This document shows, piece after piece, positions 1 to 5,698 of a DNA stretch of 6,606 bases. Location: assembly GCA_009936695.1 (NCBI GenBank), contig JAACEA010000440.1:1-6606 (forward strand), given 5' to 3'. A model generated the notes under the pieces. That model made no database searches. It was not told the origin of the DNA and worked only from the letters and a program-made list of their open reading frames with translations. Within the stretch, counting starts at the first letter, position 1. Every line of letters starts with the position of its first letter. The DNA is from Planctomycetia bacterium. Its GTDB lineage: Bacteria > Planctomycetota > Phycisphaerae > Phycisphaerales > SM1A02. Both the position numbers and the translations under genes were made by a program.

Positions 1-668
1 GAGGTGCTCGTGGTCTCGACGATCTCGGCGTTCGGAAGATTGGCGGCGAGGAAACGCCCGCACTGGGCGAGCGCCTCCGGCTTGCTCGCGACGGCCTCGA
101 TCTCCTCGGTGGGACAGTTCGCCATGAGCGACTGGTCGATCGAGATCATGGACTCCGCGCAGACCGGCGCGTCGAGTTCGGCGATCGCGTCGAGGGTCTC
201 GGTGATCGACCCGCCGATCGAATTCTCGTAGGGGACCAGCCCGTAGTCGGCCCGATCATGCATGACCTCCTCGACCACCGAGCGGAGCGCGGTCATCGGC
301 GCGAGTTCGGTGCCCGAGCCGAAGTGCCGGAGGGAGGCGAGGTGACTGAACGACCCCCCGGGCCCGAGATAACCGATGCGAAGCGGGCGCTCGAGGCGGA
401 AGGAGCCGGACATCAGCTCCCGCCAGATGCCTTCGAGCGTGCGCTCCGGGAGCGGGCCGGCGTTCGCGGCGAGCACGCGACCGAGCACCGCGGACTCGCG
501 GTCGGGGGCGTAGATCGGCGTGCCGTCGCCATGCTTCGCCCGTCCGACGTCCACCACCACCCGGGCCCGCTCGTTCAGGAGCTCGACGAGACGTTGGTCG
601 AGGTCGTCGATCAGGGTCCGAAGGTGGTCGAGATCGGGCGGGGGATCACCGGCGGGGTCGTCGCTCAT
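1..668 (-). CDS. pheA: Bifunctional chorismate mutase / prephenate dehydratase (P-protein), N-terminal 222 residues, cut by the left edge
   Basis: This cytosolic enzyme converts chorismate to prephenate and then to phenylpyruvate, in phenylalanine synthesis. The frame is read from the ATG at 668-666 and stays open to base 1. Residues about 12-93 form an AroQ-type chorismate mutase: LRTLIDDLDQRLVELLNERA, then GRAK and APDRES supply the family's basic and acidic active-site residues, and a closing helix IWRELMSGSFRLE follows. Residues from about 97 begin the prephenate dehydratase domain: RIGYLGPGGSFSH, VPYENSIGGSITETLD (145-160), KPEALAQC (196-203) and TTST at the edge. The catalytic TRF region and any ACT regulatory domain lie outside the window. 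GGSFSH and SKPEALAQC vary from the commoner GxFSE/H and SHPQALAQC. The gene is divergent from the membrane-protein genes. The start is supported by the domain beginning about 12 residues in and by a -10-like box 7 bases upstream. The family assignment is very secure. Confidence 0.95.
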   Translation of the reverse strand, partial: MSDDPAGDPPPDLDHLRTLIDDLDQRLVELLNERARVVVDVGRAKHGDGTPIYAPDRESAVLGRVLAANAGPLPERTLEGIWRELMSGSFRLERPLRIGYLGPGGSFSHLASLRHFGSGTELAPMTALRSVVEEVMHDRADYGLVPYENSIGGSITETLDAIAELDAPVCAESMISIDQSLMANCPTEEIEAVASKPEALAQCGRFLAANLPNAEIVETTST

Positions 669-675
669 ACCGGGA

Positions 676-681
676 ACAGTA
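676..681 (-). promoter_or_regulatory. Candidate -10 element (TACTGT) for a leaderless pheA transcript
   Basis: On the minus strand TACTGT fits the TANNNT pattern and ends 7 bases before the pheA ATG. Transcription would then begin at or next to the start codon. No Shine-Dalgarno-like sequence lies in those 7 bases (TCCCGGT). There is no good -35; GGGAC about 17 bases upstream is the nearest. The same box-to-start spacing recurs at the asparaginase-like gene. Confidence 0.4.
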
Positions 682-738
682 CGGGAAAGTCGTGAGACGT
701 CCCGGGTGGCCGCTGTCGCCGGGGCGTCGATTCGGTCG

Positions 739-1692
739 ATGTCGATGAACGTGGAAGAAGACCCGGATCAACTCGGTGCGATTCCGGACCCCGCCGTCGG
801 CGACTGGGCGTCGGTCGAACCCCTCACGCTCGGCGTGGTCGCCGGCGTCGGTCTGGTGCTGCTGCTGTTCGGCGGGCGTCTGTTTCGTCCGTGCGTGATC
901 CTCGCCGCCGGCGTGGTCGGCGCGATCTTCGGAATCAGGCTCGCCGGCGCCACGCGGGACGAGACGCTGCCGGGCTGGATGCTCGCGGTCGGCATCCCGC
1001 CGCTCGCGTGGGTCATCGGGATGCCGTTGATTGGCGGCGTGCTGGCGGCGATCTTCGCTCGCATCATGCTCGCGTTGATGGTGGGCGTGGTGGGAAGCGG
1101 GGCGGTGCTCCTCGTCTCGGCGGTGGTGCTGGGTGTCGATGCCGGCCCCGCCTCGACCGCCGACTCGGCGCCGGCCGGCCTGCGTTTCCAGCAGGCACCG
1201 GACTCGACGGGTTCCGGCGGGGTGGGTGATTCCATCGATGCGGCGCGGGACGCGGCGATCGACACGGTGAGTGACGCCGCGGTCGACGCCATCGCCGCCG
1301 AGGGGCTCGACCGGATCCGGGCCGCGCGACGCCGCCTCGGTGAGATGGCGGAGGCGACGTTCGGCCGCATCCCCGACTGGTGGGAGGCGAGGACCGCGAA
1401 CGTCTCGCAGGGAACGCTCGATCTGGTCCTCGCCACCGCGGTGGTGGTCGGCCTCGGTGGATTCCTCCTCGCGCTCGTCTTTCCGAAGCCGGTGGCGACG
1501 ATCGGAACCTCCATGCTCGGCGGCTGGCTCGTGATGGCGGCCGGGGGGGCGGCGTGGGCGCGGTACGGCCGGACGGAATCACTGCCCGCCCCGTTCCTCA
1601 TGCTCCTCGCCTGGGGGGTTCTGGCCGGCGCCGGTCTTCTGGTCCAGGGGCTCGGCAAGCCGAAGCCCGAGCCACCCGCGTCCGAGTCCTGA
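739..1692 (+). CDS. Polytopic membrane protein, about 7 membrane segments, with a cytosolic or periplasmic Ala/Asp-rich insert; function unknown
   Basis: This 317-residue protein is predicted to sit in the inner membrane; I cannot name its function. Hydrophobic segments lie near residues 29-45, 51-70, 80-97, 100-132, 227-248, 252-272 and 284-303. The motif LLLFGGRLFRPCVILAAGVV (41-60), followed by a GxxxG pattern, resembles DUF4203/TMEM198-like membrane domains. Between segments 4 and 5 is a soluble stretch (about 134-222). It includes a likely amphipathic helix rich in Ala, Asp and Arg (166-206) and ends in the aromatic patch IPDWWE. The tail is Pro/Lys/Glu-rich. The downstream gene looks like a paralogue. 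I chose the ATG at 739 because the residues before it, in the frame that stays open from 520, are Arg/Ser-rich and lie antisense to pheA. No clear ribosome site precedes it; ATG 745 and GTG 706 are alternatives. It is certainly a coding gene, but the family assignment is tentative. Confidence 0.8.
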   Translation: MSMNVEEDPDQLGAIPDPAVGDWASVEPLTLGVVAGVGLVLLLFGGRLFRPCVILAAGVVGAIFGIRLAGATRDETLPGWMLAVGIPPLAWVIGMPLIGGVLAAIFARIMLALMVGVVGSGAVLLVSAVVLGVDAGPASTADSAPAGLRFQQAPDSTGSGGVGDSIDAARDAAIDTVSDAAVDAIAAEGLDRIRAARRRLGEMAEATFGRIPDWWEARTANVSQGTLDLVLATAVVVGLGGFLLALVFPKPVATIGTSMLGGWLVMAAGGAAWARYGRTESLPAPFLMLLAWGVLAGAGLLVQGLGKPKPEPPASES

Positions 1693-1852
1693 ATGCATGA
1701 ATCCATGGTGGACCCGCCTCAGGGCCTCGAAAAGCCGGTTCGATCGTCGATATCTGGCCGTGAACGAGGAGGTCGGCCGATGAAGAACGCTGACTGCGGG
1801 CGGGAATCGCGTTTCGTCGATGCGACCTCTCGTCCGCGCCGGAGCTGGTTCC
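1693..1852 (+). promoter_or_regulatory. 160-base gap between the two membrane-protein genes, possible leader region
   Basis: No convincing gene occupies this gap. It holds a textbook AGGAGG at 1767-1772, 7 bases before an ATG at 1780, but that ATG is in a different frame from the membrane protein that follows. TATCTG at 1751-1756 is the nearest -10-like string and does not fit TANNNT. The gap is long enough for the downstream pair of genes to have its own promoter, but I cannot point to one with confidence. Confidence 0.3.
1841..1844 (+). promoter_or_regulatory. Ribosome binding site (GGAG) deciding the start of the second membrane protein
   Basis: GGAG lies 8 bases before the ATG at 1853. 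The earlier in-frame ATG at 1820 has no such site, and its extra residues (MRPLVRAGAGS) are not hydrophobic. An in-frame TGA at 1781-1783 bounds any longer start. Confidence 0.45.
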
Positions 1853-2548
1853 ATGCCATCGATGACCCTCGCGCAGGTCGCGGATTTCACCTTCGCCCAC
1901 ACCTGGGACACCTTGATGAACTCGCTGGACCTCGTCCGGCGTCCCGACGAGATCGTCGCGATGCTGGAGTCGCTGCCCCTGGTCGGCGCGGTGGTGGTCA
2001 CGGGCGTCGGCGCGGCCTGTGTCTTCAAGGGCTACAAGTGGCACAAGATCGTCGTGGTCATGCTCTCGCTCATGCTCGGCTTCGCCGTCGGTCGGATGAT
2101 CAGCCAGGACCTCGGAAAGTCGACGGTGGTGGCGATTGCCCTGGGAATCCTGCTCGCGGCGATCGCGTCGCCGCTCCTCAAGTACACCGTCGCGGTCTTC
2201 GCGGGCATCGCGGGGGCCGGCATCGGCGCAACGCTCTGGTCTTTCTTCAATCCGGCCGAGTCGGATCTGGCGTGGGCCGGAGCCGGCATGGGTTTCATCT
2301 GCCTCGCGCTGTTGAGCTTCATCTTCTTCCGGATCGTGGTGATCCTGTTCACGAGCGTCGGCGGTGCCGCGATGCTGGTGATGGGTGCGGTCGCGCTGCT
2401 GTTGCAGGCGGAGTCGATCGCGCCGAGCGTGCACGACCAGTTGATCCTGCACCCCGGGGTGCTGCCCGTGGTCGTGCTCGCCGCCGCGGTGGTCGGCTTC
2501 GTCTACCAGCAGGGCGGTTCCTCCGAGGCCGCTTCCGAGGAGGAGTGA
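1853..2548 (+). CDS. Seven-segment membrane protein, DUF4203/TMEM198-like, paralogue of its upstream neighbour; function unknown
   Basis: This is a 231-residue predicted inner-membrane protein. A short amphipathic N-terminus (1-41) precedes hydrophobic segments near 42-58, 66-83, 91-106, 110-128, 139-158, 162-184 and 203-218, then an acidic tail SSEAASEEE. The loop VFKGYKWHKIVVVMLSLMLG (57-76) matches the position and pattern of LFGGRLFRPCVILAAGVVGA in the upstream protein. The later stretch FRIVVILFTSVGGAAMLVMG (159-178) likewise matches PKPVATIGTSMLGGWLVMAA there. It has only two cysteines, C56 and C150, both inside predicted membrane segments. Its last codons (Glu-Glu-Glu) double as the Shine-Dalgarno of the lipoprotein gene 3 bases downstream, so the two are probably co-translated. 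It lacks the proline-flanked cysteines of CcdA or DsbD-beta, so it is not simply one of those. ATG 1820 is the alternative start. Function is unknown. Confidence 0.82.
   Translation: MPSMTLAQVADFTFAHTWDTLMNSLDLVRRPDEIVAMLESLPLVGAVVVTGVGAACVFKGYKWHKIVVVMLSLMLGFAVGRMISQDLGKSTVVAIALGILLAAIASPLLKYTVAVFAGIAGAGIGATLWSFFNPAESDLAWAGAGMGFICLALLSFIFFRIVVILFTSVGGAAMLVMGAVALLLQAESIAPSVHDQLILHPGVLPVVVLAAAVVGFVYQQGGSSEAASEEE
2537..2545 (+). promoter_or_regulatory. Strong ribosome binding site inside the end of the upstream gene (translational coupling)
   Basis: GAGGAGGAG contains AGGAGG at 2538-2543, 8 bases before the ATG at 2552. It lies within the last coding triplets of the membrane protein, whose TGA is at 2546-2548. 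This supports the 2552 start, and so the lipoprotein signal, over the internal ATG at 2738. Confidence 0.65.
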
Positions 2549-2551
2549 TCG

Positions 2552-5071
2552 ATGGCGTGTCGGCGAGACGGGAGATGGCGTCGTCGTCGTGTGGCGATCG
2601 CGGGCCTCGCGATCGCAAGCCTCGCGAGCCTCGCAGGCTGCGGTGACGCCGCGGAGTCCGGGCCCCCGTCGGGGCCGGCCGGGGCCGTTGCGGCCGACGG
2701 TCCCAGCGTGAATTCAAACTCGAATCCGGATCCGAAGATGAACCAGCATGCGACCGGCCACCGGGCCGGCGATGGCGATCGAACGCCCAACCGACTCGTC
2801 GACGAGACGAGTCCGTACCTTCTTCAACACGCCTGGAATCCGGTCGACTGGCGACCGTGGGGGCCGGAGGCCTTCGAGGAGGCCCGTCGCCGCGACGTGC
2901 CGATCATCGTGTCGATCGGCTATTCGACGTGTTACTGGTGCCACGTCATGGAGCGGGAGAGTTTCGAGGATCCCGCGGTCGCGGAGATCATGAACCGCGA
3001 CTTCGTCTGCATCAAGGTCGATCGGGAGCAGCGACCGGACGTGGACGAGATCCACATGGCCGCCTGCCAGATCTACACGCAGGCCACCGAGGGGCGGCCG
3101 TCCGGTGGTTGGCCGCTGAACGCGTTCCTGAACCCCGACAATCTCGAACCGTTCCTCGTGGGAACCTACTTTCCGCCCGAGCCGGCGTACGGTCGCCCGA
3201 GCTTCAAGCAACTGCTCCAGAACGTCGCTTCCGCCTGGGAGAGTCAGCGTGAGGAGATCGCCGCGCAGGCGGGGCGGATCGCGGCGCTGGTCCGCGAGCA
3301 GCTCTCGGCCCGCGTCGATCCGACCCCGCTCGACCCCGGACTGGCGGCCCGCACCGCGGCGGGACTCCTGCAGTTCCACGACGCCGAACAGGGTGGGTTC
3401 GGTGGAGCGCCGAAGTTCCCGCAGCCGGTCTATCTGGAGCTTCTCCTGGAGGTCGGCGGCGATTCCCCCGAGCTTCGCGCGGCGCTGATTCGAACGCTCG
3501 ACCGGATGGCGGTCGGTGGGATCCACGATCAGGTCGCCGGCGGCTTTCATCGCTACTCGGTCGACGCGGAGTGGACCGTCCCGCACTTCGAGAAGATGCT
3601 CTACGACAACGGGCAGTTGGCGTCGATCTACGCCGAAGCCCACGCCCGCACCGGTGATCCCTATCACGCGGAGGTCGTCCGCGGGATCCTCGACTACGTG
3701 GGTCGGGAGATGACCGACGCGGACGGTGCGTTCTGGTCCGCGCAGGACGCGGAGGTCGACACTCGAGAGGGCGGCACCCAGATCTGGACCGAGGACGAGA
3801 TGCGGTCGTCGCTCGTCGACGCGGGCCTCGCCTCGGACGTGGACTTCGCGCTGGCGCTCTACGGTCTCGACGGGGGGGCGAACTTCCGGGACCCGCATCA
3901 TCCGGATGCACCGCCGTCCAACGTGCTCCGTCTCCGGGATCGGCCCGAGGCGGTCGCCGCCGCGATGGGGATGGATCCGGCGGCGTTCGCGGCGCGTCGG
4001 GCGACGGTCGATGCGGCGCTGCTGGCGACCCGTGAAGGACGGCCGCAGCCGGCGCTCGACGACAAGATCCTCGCGAGCTGGAACGGGTTGATGATCAAGG
4101 GATTCGCCGACGGTGGCCGGGTGCTGGGGGAGCCGGCGTACATCGACGCCGCGGATCGCGCCGCGGATGCGGTGCTCGCCCGACTCGGGCGGGCGGACGG
4201 CGGGCTCAACCGGACCGCCCGGGGGGAGGTCGTCCAGATCGACGCCTTCCTCGAGGATTACGCATTGATGGCCGAGGGACTGCTCGCGCTGCATCGGGCC
4301 ACCGGCGATCCTCGTCGGATCGAGCAGGCCGCGGCCCTGGTCGAGGCGGCCCGCGAACGGTTCTGGAACGACGAGCGTGGCGGCTGGTATGACACCCAGG
4401 CGGGGCAGTCGGACCTGATCGTCCGTGCATCGAACATCAGCGACGGCGCGGTGCCCAGTGGTGCGGGCACCATGCTGCTCAACGTGATCGAACTCGCGAA
4501 GCTCACCGACGATCCGCGGTATCTCGACACCGCGGAGGCGGCGCTCGCGGGAATGTCCGGTGGAATCGCCGCCAATCCCAGCGGGGCGGCTCGAAGCGTG
4601 ATCGCGGTCGAGCGACTCGCCGCGATCGATCCCGCACGACTTCCCCGGGGATCCGCTGGATCGACGGGAGCCGCCGTGGCGTCGGCCTCGGAGCCGGCGG
4701 TCCGACCGGACGTCACCGTCGTCGAGCCCTCGATCATCGAGGGGGACGAGCCCGGGTCCTACCGGCTTCGCATCGACATTCCCGAGGGGCAACACGTCAA
4801 CGCCCACGAGCCCGGCGGCGACACCCCGGAATCCGCGGGGCTGGTCGGGCTCTCGCTTCAGGTCGTGTCGGGTGGTTCGATCGAGGTGACCTGGCCGGCG
4901 GGTGAACCGTGGCGAGACGGCGTCCGCGTCCACGAGGGGCGGGTGGAGATCCCGTTCGTGGTCGCCCCCGACGACGCGGACTCGACCGTCGTCTTCGTGG
5001 TGGGCTGGCAGGCCTGCGACGATCGCGTGTGCTTCCGGCCCGAACAGCGAGAGTTCGCCGTCCGCCCCTGA
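2552..5071 (+). CDS. SPATA20/YyaL-type (DUF255) thioredoxin-domain lipoprotein fused to a C-terminal DsbD-alpha-like domain
   Basis: This 839-residue protein is probably exported and lipid-anchored. Residues 1-30 are a lipoprotein signal: an Arg-rich start, a hydrophobic core, then lipobox LAGC with C30 as the anchor. A low-complexity linker follows to about 78. The DUF255 thioredoxin-fold domain (about 79-250) has [21 protein letters not shown], the redox pair C127-Y-W-C130, [15 protein letters not shown] and GGWPL with the cis-Pro. An (alpha/alpha) barrel (about 260-695) carries family blocks [66 protein letters not shown] and [11 protein letters not shown]. After a short linker, residues about 720-839 resemble the periplasmic alpha domain of DsbD, including [11 protein letters not shown] with C822 and C827. 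The family is usually cytosolic, about 650-790 residues, and CHWC rather than CYWC. Its substrate is unknown. The domain calls are secure; the redox role is inferred. Confidence 0.9.
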   Translation: MACRRDGRWRRRRVAIAGLAIASLASLAGCGDAAESGPPSGPAGAVAADGPSVNSNSNPDPKMNQHATGHRAGDGDRTPNRLVDETSPYLLQHAWNPVDWRPWGPEAFEEARRRDVPIIVSIGYSTCYWCHVMERESFEDPAVAEIMNRDFVCIKVDREQRPDVDEIHMAACQIYTQATEGRPSGGWPLNAFLNPDNLEPFLVGTYFPPEPAYGRPSFKQLLQNVASAWESQREEIAAQAGRIAALVREQLSARVDPTPLDPGLAARTAAGLLQFHDAEQGGFGGAPKFPQPVYLELLLEVGGDSPELRAALIRTLDRMAVGGIHDQVAGGFHRYSVDAEWTVPHFEKMLYDNGQLASIYAEAHARTGDPYHAEVVRGILDYVGREMTDADGAFWSAQDAEVDTREGGTQIWTEDEMRSSLVDAGLASDVDFALALYGLDGGANFRDPHHPDAPPSNVLRLRDRPEAVAAAMGMDPAAFAARRATVDAALLATREGRPQPALDDKILASWNGLMIKGFADGGRVLGEPAYIDAADRAADAVLARLGRADGGLNRTARGEVVQIDAFLEDYALMAEGLLALHRATGDPRRIEQAAALVEAARERFWNDERGGWYDTQAGQSDLIVRASNISDGAVPSGAGTMLLNVIELAKLTDDPRYLDTAEAALAGMSGGIAANPSGAARSVIAVERLAAIDPARLPRGSAGSTGAAVASASEPAVRPDVTVVEPSIIEGDEPGSYRLRIDIPEGQHVNAHEPGGDTPESAGLVGLSLQVVSGGSIEVTWPAGEPWRDGVRVHEGRVEIPFVVAPDDADSTVVFVVGWQACDDRVCFRPEQREFAVRP
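2596..2634 (+). repeat. Short tandem repeat coding the signal-peptide core of the lipoprotein
   Basis: GATCGCGGGCCTCGC (2596-2610) is followed directly by GATCGCAAGCCTCGC (2611-2625), which differs at 2 of 15 bases. A partial third copy, GAGCCTCGC (2626-2634), comes next. In frame these read [10 protein letters not shown] and SLA. The hydrophobic core therefore looks as if it grew by in-frame duplication. Confidence 0.6.
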
Positions 5072-5084
5072 CCGGGCCAATCGC

Positions 5085-5090
5085 TACCAT
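5085..5090 (+). promoter_or_regulatory. Candidate -10 element (TACCAT) for a leaderless asparaginase-like transcript
   Basis: TACCAT fits TANNNT and ends 7 bases before the ATG at 5098. The intervening CCGGCCC has no ribosome binding site. The box sits in the 26-base gap after the lipoprotein stop. It would give this gene its own start even though it follows the lipoprotein closely. There is no recognisable -35. Confidence 0.4.
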
Positions 5091-5097
5091 CCGGCCC

Positions 5098-5610
5098 ATG
5101 TCACGCAGATTCAAGGTCGCGATCGTGTCCACGGGCGGGACCATCGAGAAGACGTACGACGAGCTCGGCGGCTCGCTGAGCAACGAATACAACGTGCTCG
5201 ACGTGCTGCTGTCGCAGCTCGAGCTCGAGGGGGTCGAGATCCGCCGGATCTCCCTGATGAACAAGGACAGCCTCGACATGAGCGAGGCGGACATGGCGCT
5301 GGTCGCGACCACCGTCGAACACGTCCTCGCCGAGAACGACGGCGTGGTGGTCGTCCATGGAACCGATCGGCTCGCCGACACCGGGCACCTCATCCATGAG
5401 CGACTGGGCGAGCCCGACAAGCCGGTGGTCCTCACCGGGGCCATGCGGCCCTACGAACTCCGGCAGTCGGACGCCGTCCAGAACATGACGGAGGCGATGA
5501 TCGCGGTGCAGCTGCTCGATGGCGGGGTCTGGTGCGTGCTTCACAACAAAGCCATGCGTTTCCCCGGGGTTCGCAAGGATCGCGAGCGGCTGACCCTGAC
5601 CCGGGACTGA
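5098..5610 (+). CDS. Small single-domain asparaginase-like protein
   Basis: This 170-residue, probably cytosolic protein matches the N-terminal domain of the asparaginase/glutaminase family. It carries the residues that make up the family's active site: STGGTIEKTY (11-20, with T12 and T15), KDSLDM (56-61, substrate-binding Asp-Ser), VVHGTDRLADT (85-95, with T89-D90) and KPVVLTGAMRPYE (108-120, with catalytic-type K108). The usual enzymes have about 330 residues and a second domain. Here the stop follows VRKDRERLTLTRD, and no frame continues the missing domain. It therefore looks like a complete member of the short asparaginase-domain families known in bacteria, not a broken gene. Activity on asparagine is unproven; deamidation of another amide is possible. 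The start is set by an ATG 4 residues before the first strand; longer forms would overlap the lipoprotein gene. Codon use matches the neighbours. Confidence 0.85.
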   Translation: MSRRFKVAIVSTGGTIEKTYDELGGSLSNEYNVLDVLLSQLELEGVEIRRISLMNKDSLDMSEADMALVATTVEHVLAENDGVVVVHGTDRLADTGHLIHERLGEPDKPVVLTGAMRPYELRQSDAVQNMTEAMIAVQLLDGGVWCVLHNKAMRFPGVRKDRERLTLTRD

Positions 5611-5630
5611 TTCCGGAGCCGGTTCCGGAA
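5611..5630 (+). terminator. Palindrome directly behind the asparaginase-like gene, possible weak terminator
   Basis: TTCCGGAGCCGGTTCCGGAA starts at the base after the stop codon. It pairs as a 7-base stem (TTCCGGA with TCCGGAA) around GCCGGT, and the whole 20-mer is palindromic except for one G.T position. No T-run follows, so it is not a classical intrinsic terminator. It could instead bind a regulator of the downstream transporter gene. Confidence 0.3.
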
Positions 5631-5665
5631 GCGGTGGGATGAACGCCGCGTCTCCGCGGAGGCGG

Positions 5666-5671
5666 TATCCT
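5666..5671 (+). promoter_or_regulatory. Candidate -10 element (TATCCT) for the peptide transporter gene
   Basis: TATCCT fits TANNNT and would place a transcript start near 5678, leaving a leader of about 20 bases that contains a ribosome binding site. No clear -35 is seen. A CCGCG/CGCGG hairpin (5646-5659) lies just upstream. Confidence 0.35.
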
Positions 5672-5686
5672 CGCGGTCTCACCCCT

Positions 5687-5690
5687 GGAG
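5687..5690 (+). promoter_or_regulatory. Ribosome binding site (GGAG) of the peptide transporter
   Basis: GGAG lies 8 bases before the ATG at 5699, which supports that start. This gene has a leader and a binding site, unlike the two genes with -10-like boxes 7 bases from their ATG. Confidence 0.5.
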
Positions 5691-5698
5691 CAGCCCGC

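Noticed and set aside
258..695. Plus-strand frame opposite pheA, and the similar one at 4-231
   Set aside because: Antisense to a minus-strand frame with unmistakable chorismate mutase and prephenate dehydratase motifs.
520..738. N-terminal extension of the first membrane protein
   Set aside because: These 73 residues are Ser/Arg/Thr-rich and lie antisense to the start of pheA. The hydrophobic, acidic-leading protein begins sensibly at ATG 739.
768..1706. A 312-codon minus-strand frame opposite the first membrane protein
   Set aside because: The translation is Ser/Pro/Thr/Arg low complexity with no membrane pattern or motif. The plus strand gives coherent hydrophobic segments.
1853..2548. 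Identification of the second membrane protein as CcdA or DsbD-beta
   Set aside because: It has two membrane cysteines but lacks the proline-flanked cysteine motifs of that family, and it pairs better with its upstream paralogue.
1693..2646. A 317-codon plus-strand frame overlapping the second membrane protein
   Set aside because: It is Arg/Gly/Ala-rich, has no domain, and overlaps a gene with clear membrane segments. Only its internal AGGAGG-ATG at 1780 is kept as an observation.
2714..5080. A 788-codon open frame on the minus strand opposite the lipoprotein gene
   Set aside because: It mirrors the codon bias of a GC-rich gene on the other strand. Its translation is Arg/Gly/Val-rich with no recognisable domain, while the plus strand encodes a well-conserved protein over the same span.
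5646..5659. CCGCG-TCTC-CGCGG hairpin before the transporter gene
   Set aside because: A five-base GC stem is expected by chance at this base composition, and no T-run follows, so I do not call it a terminator or operator.
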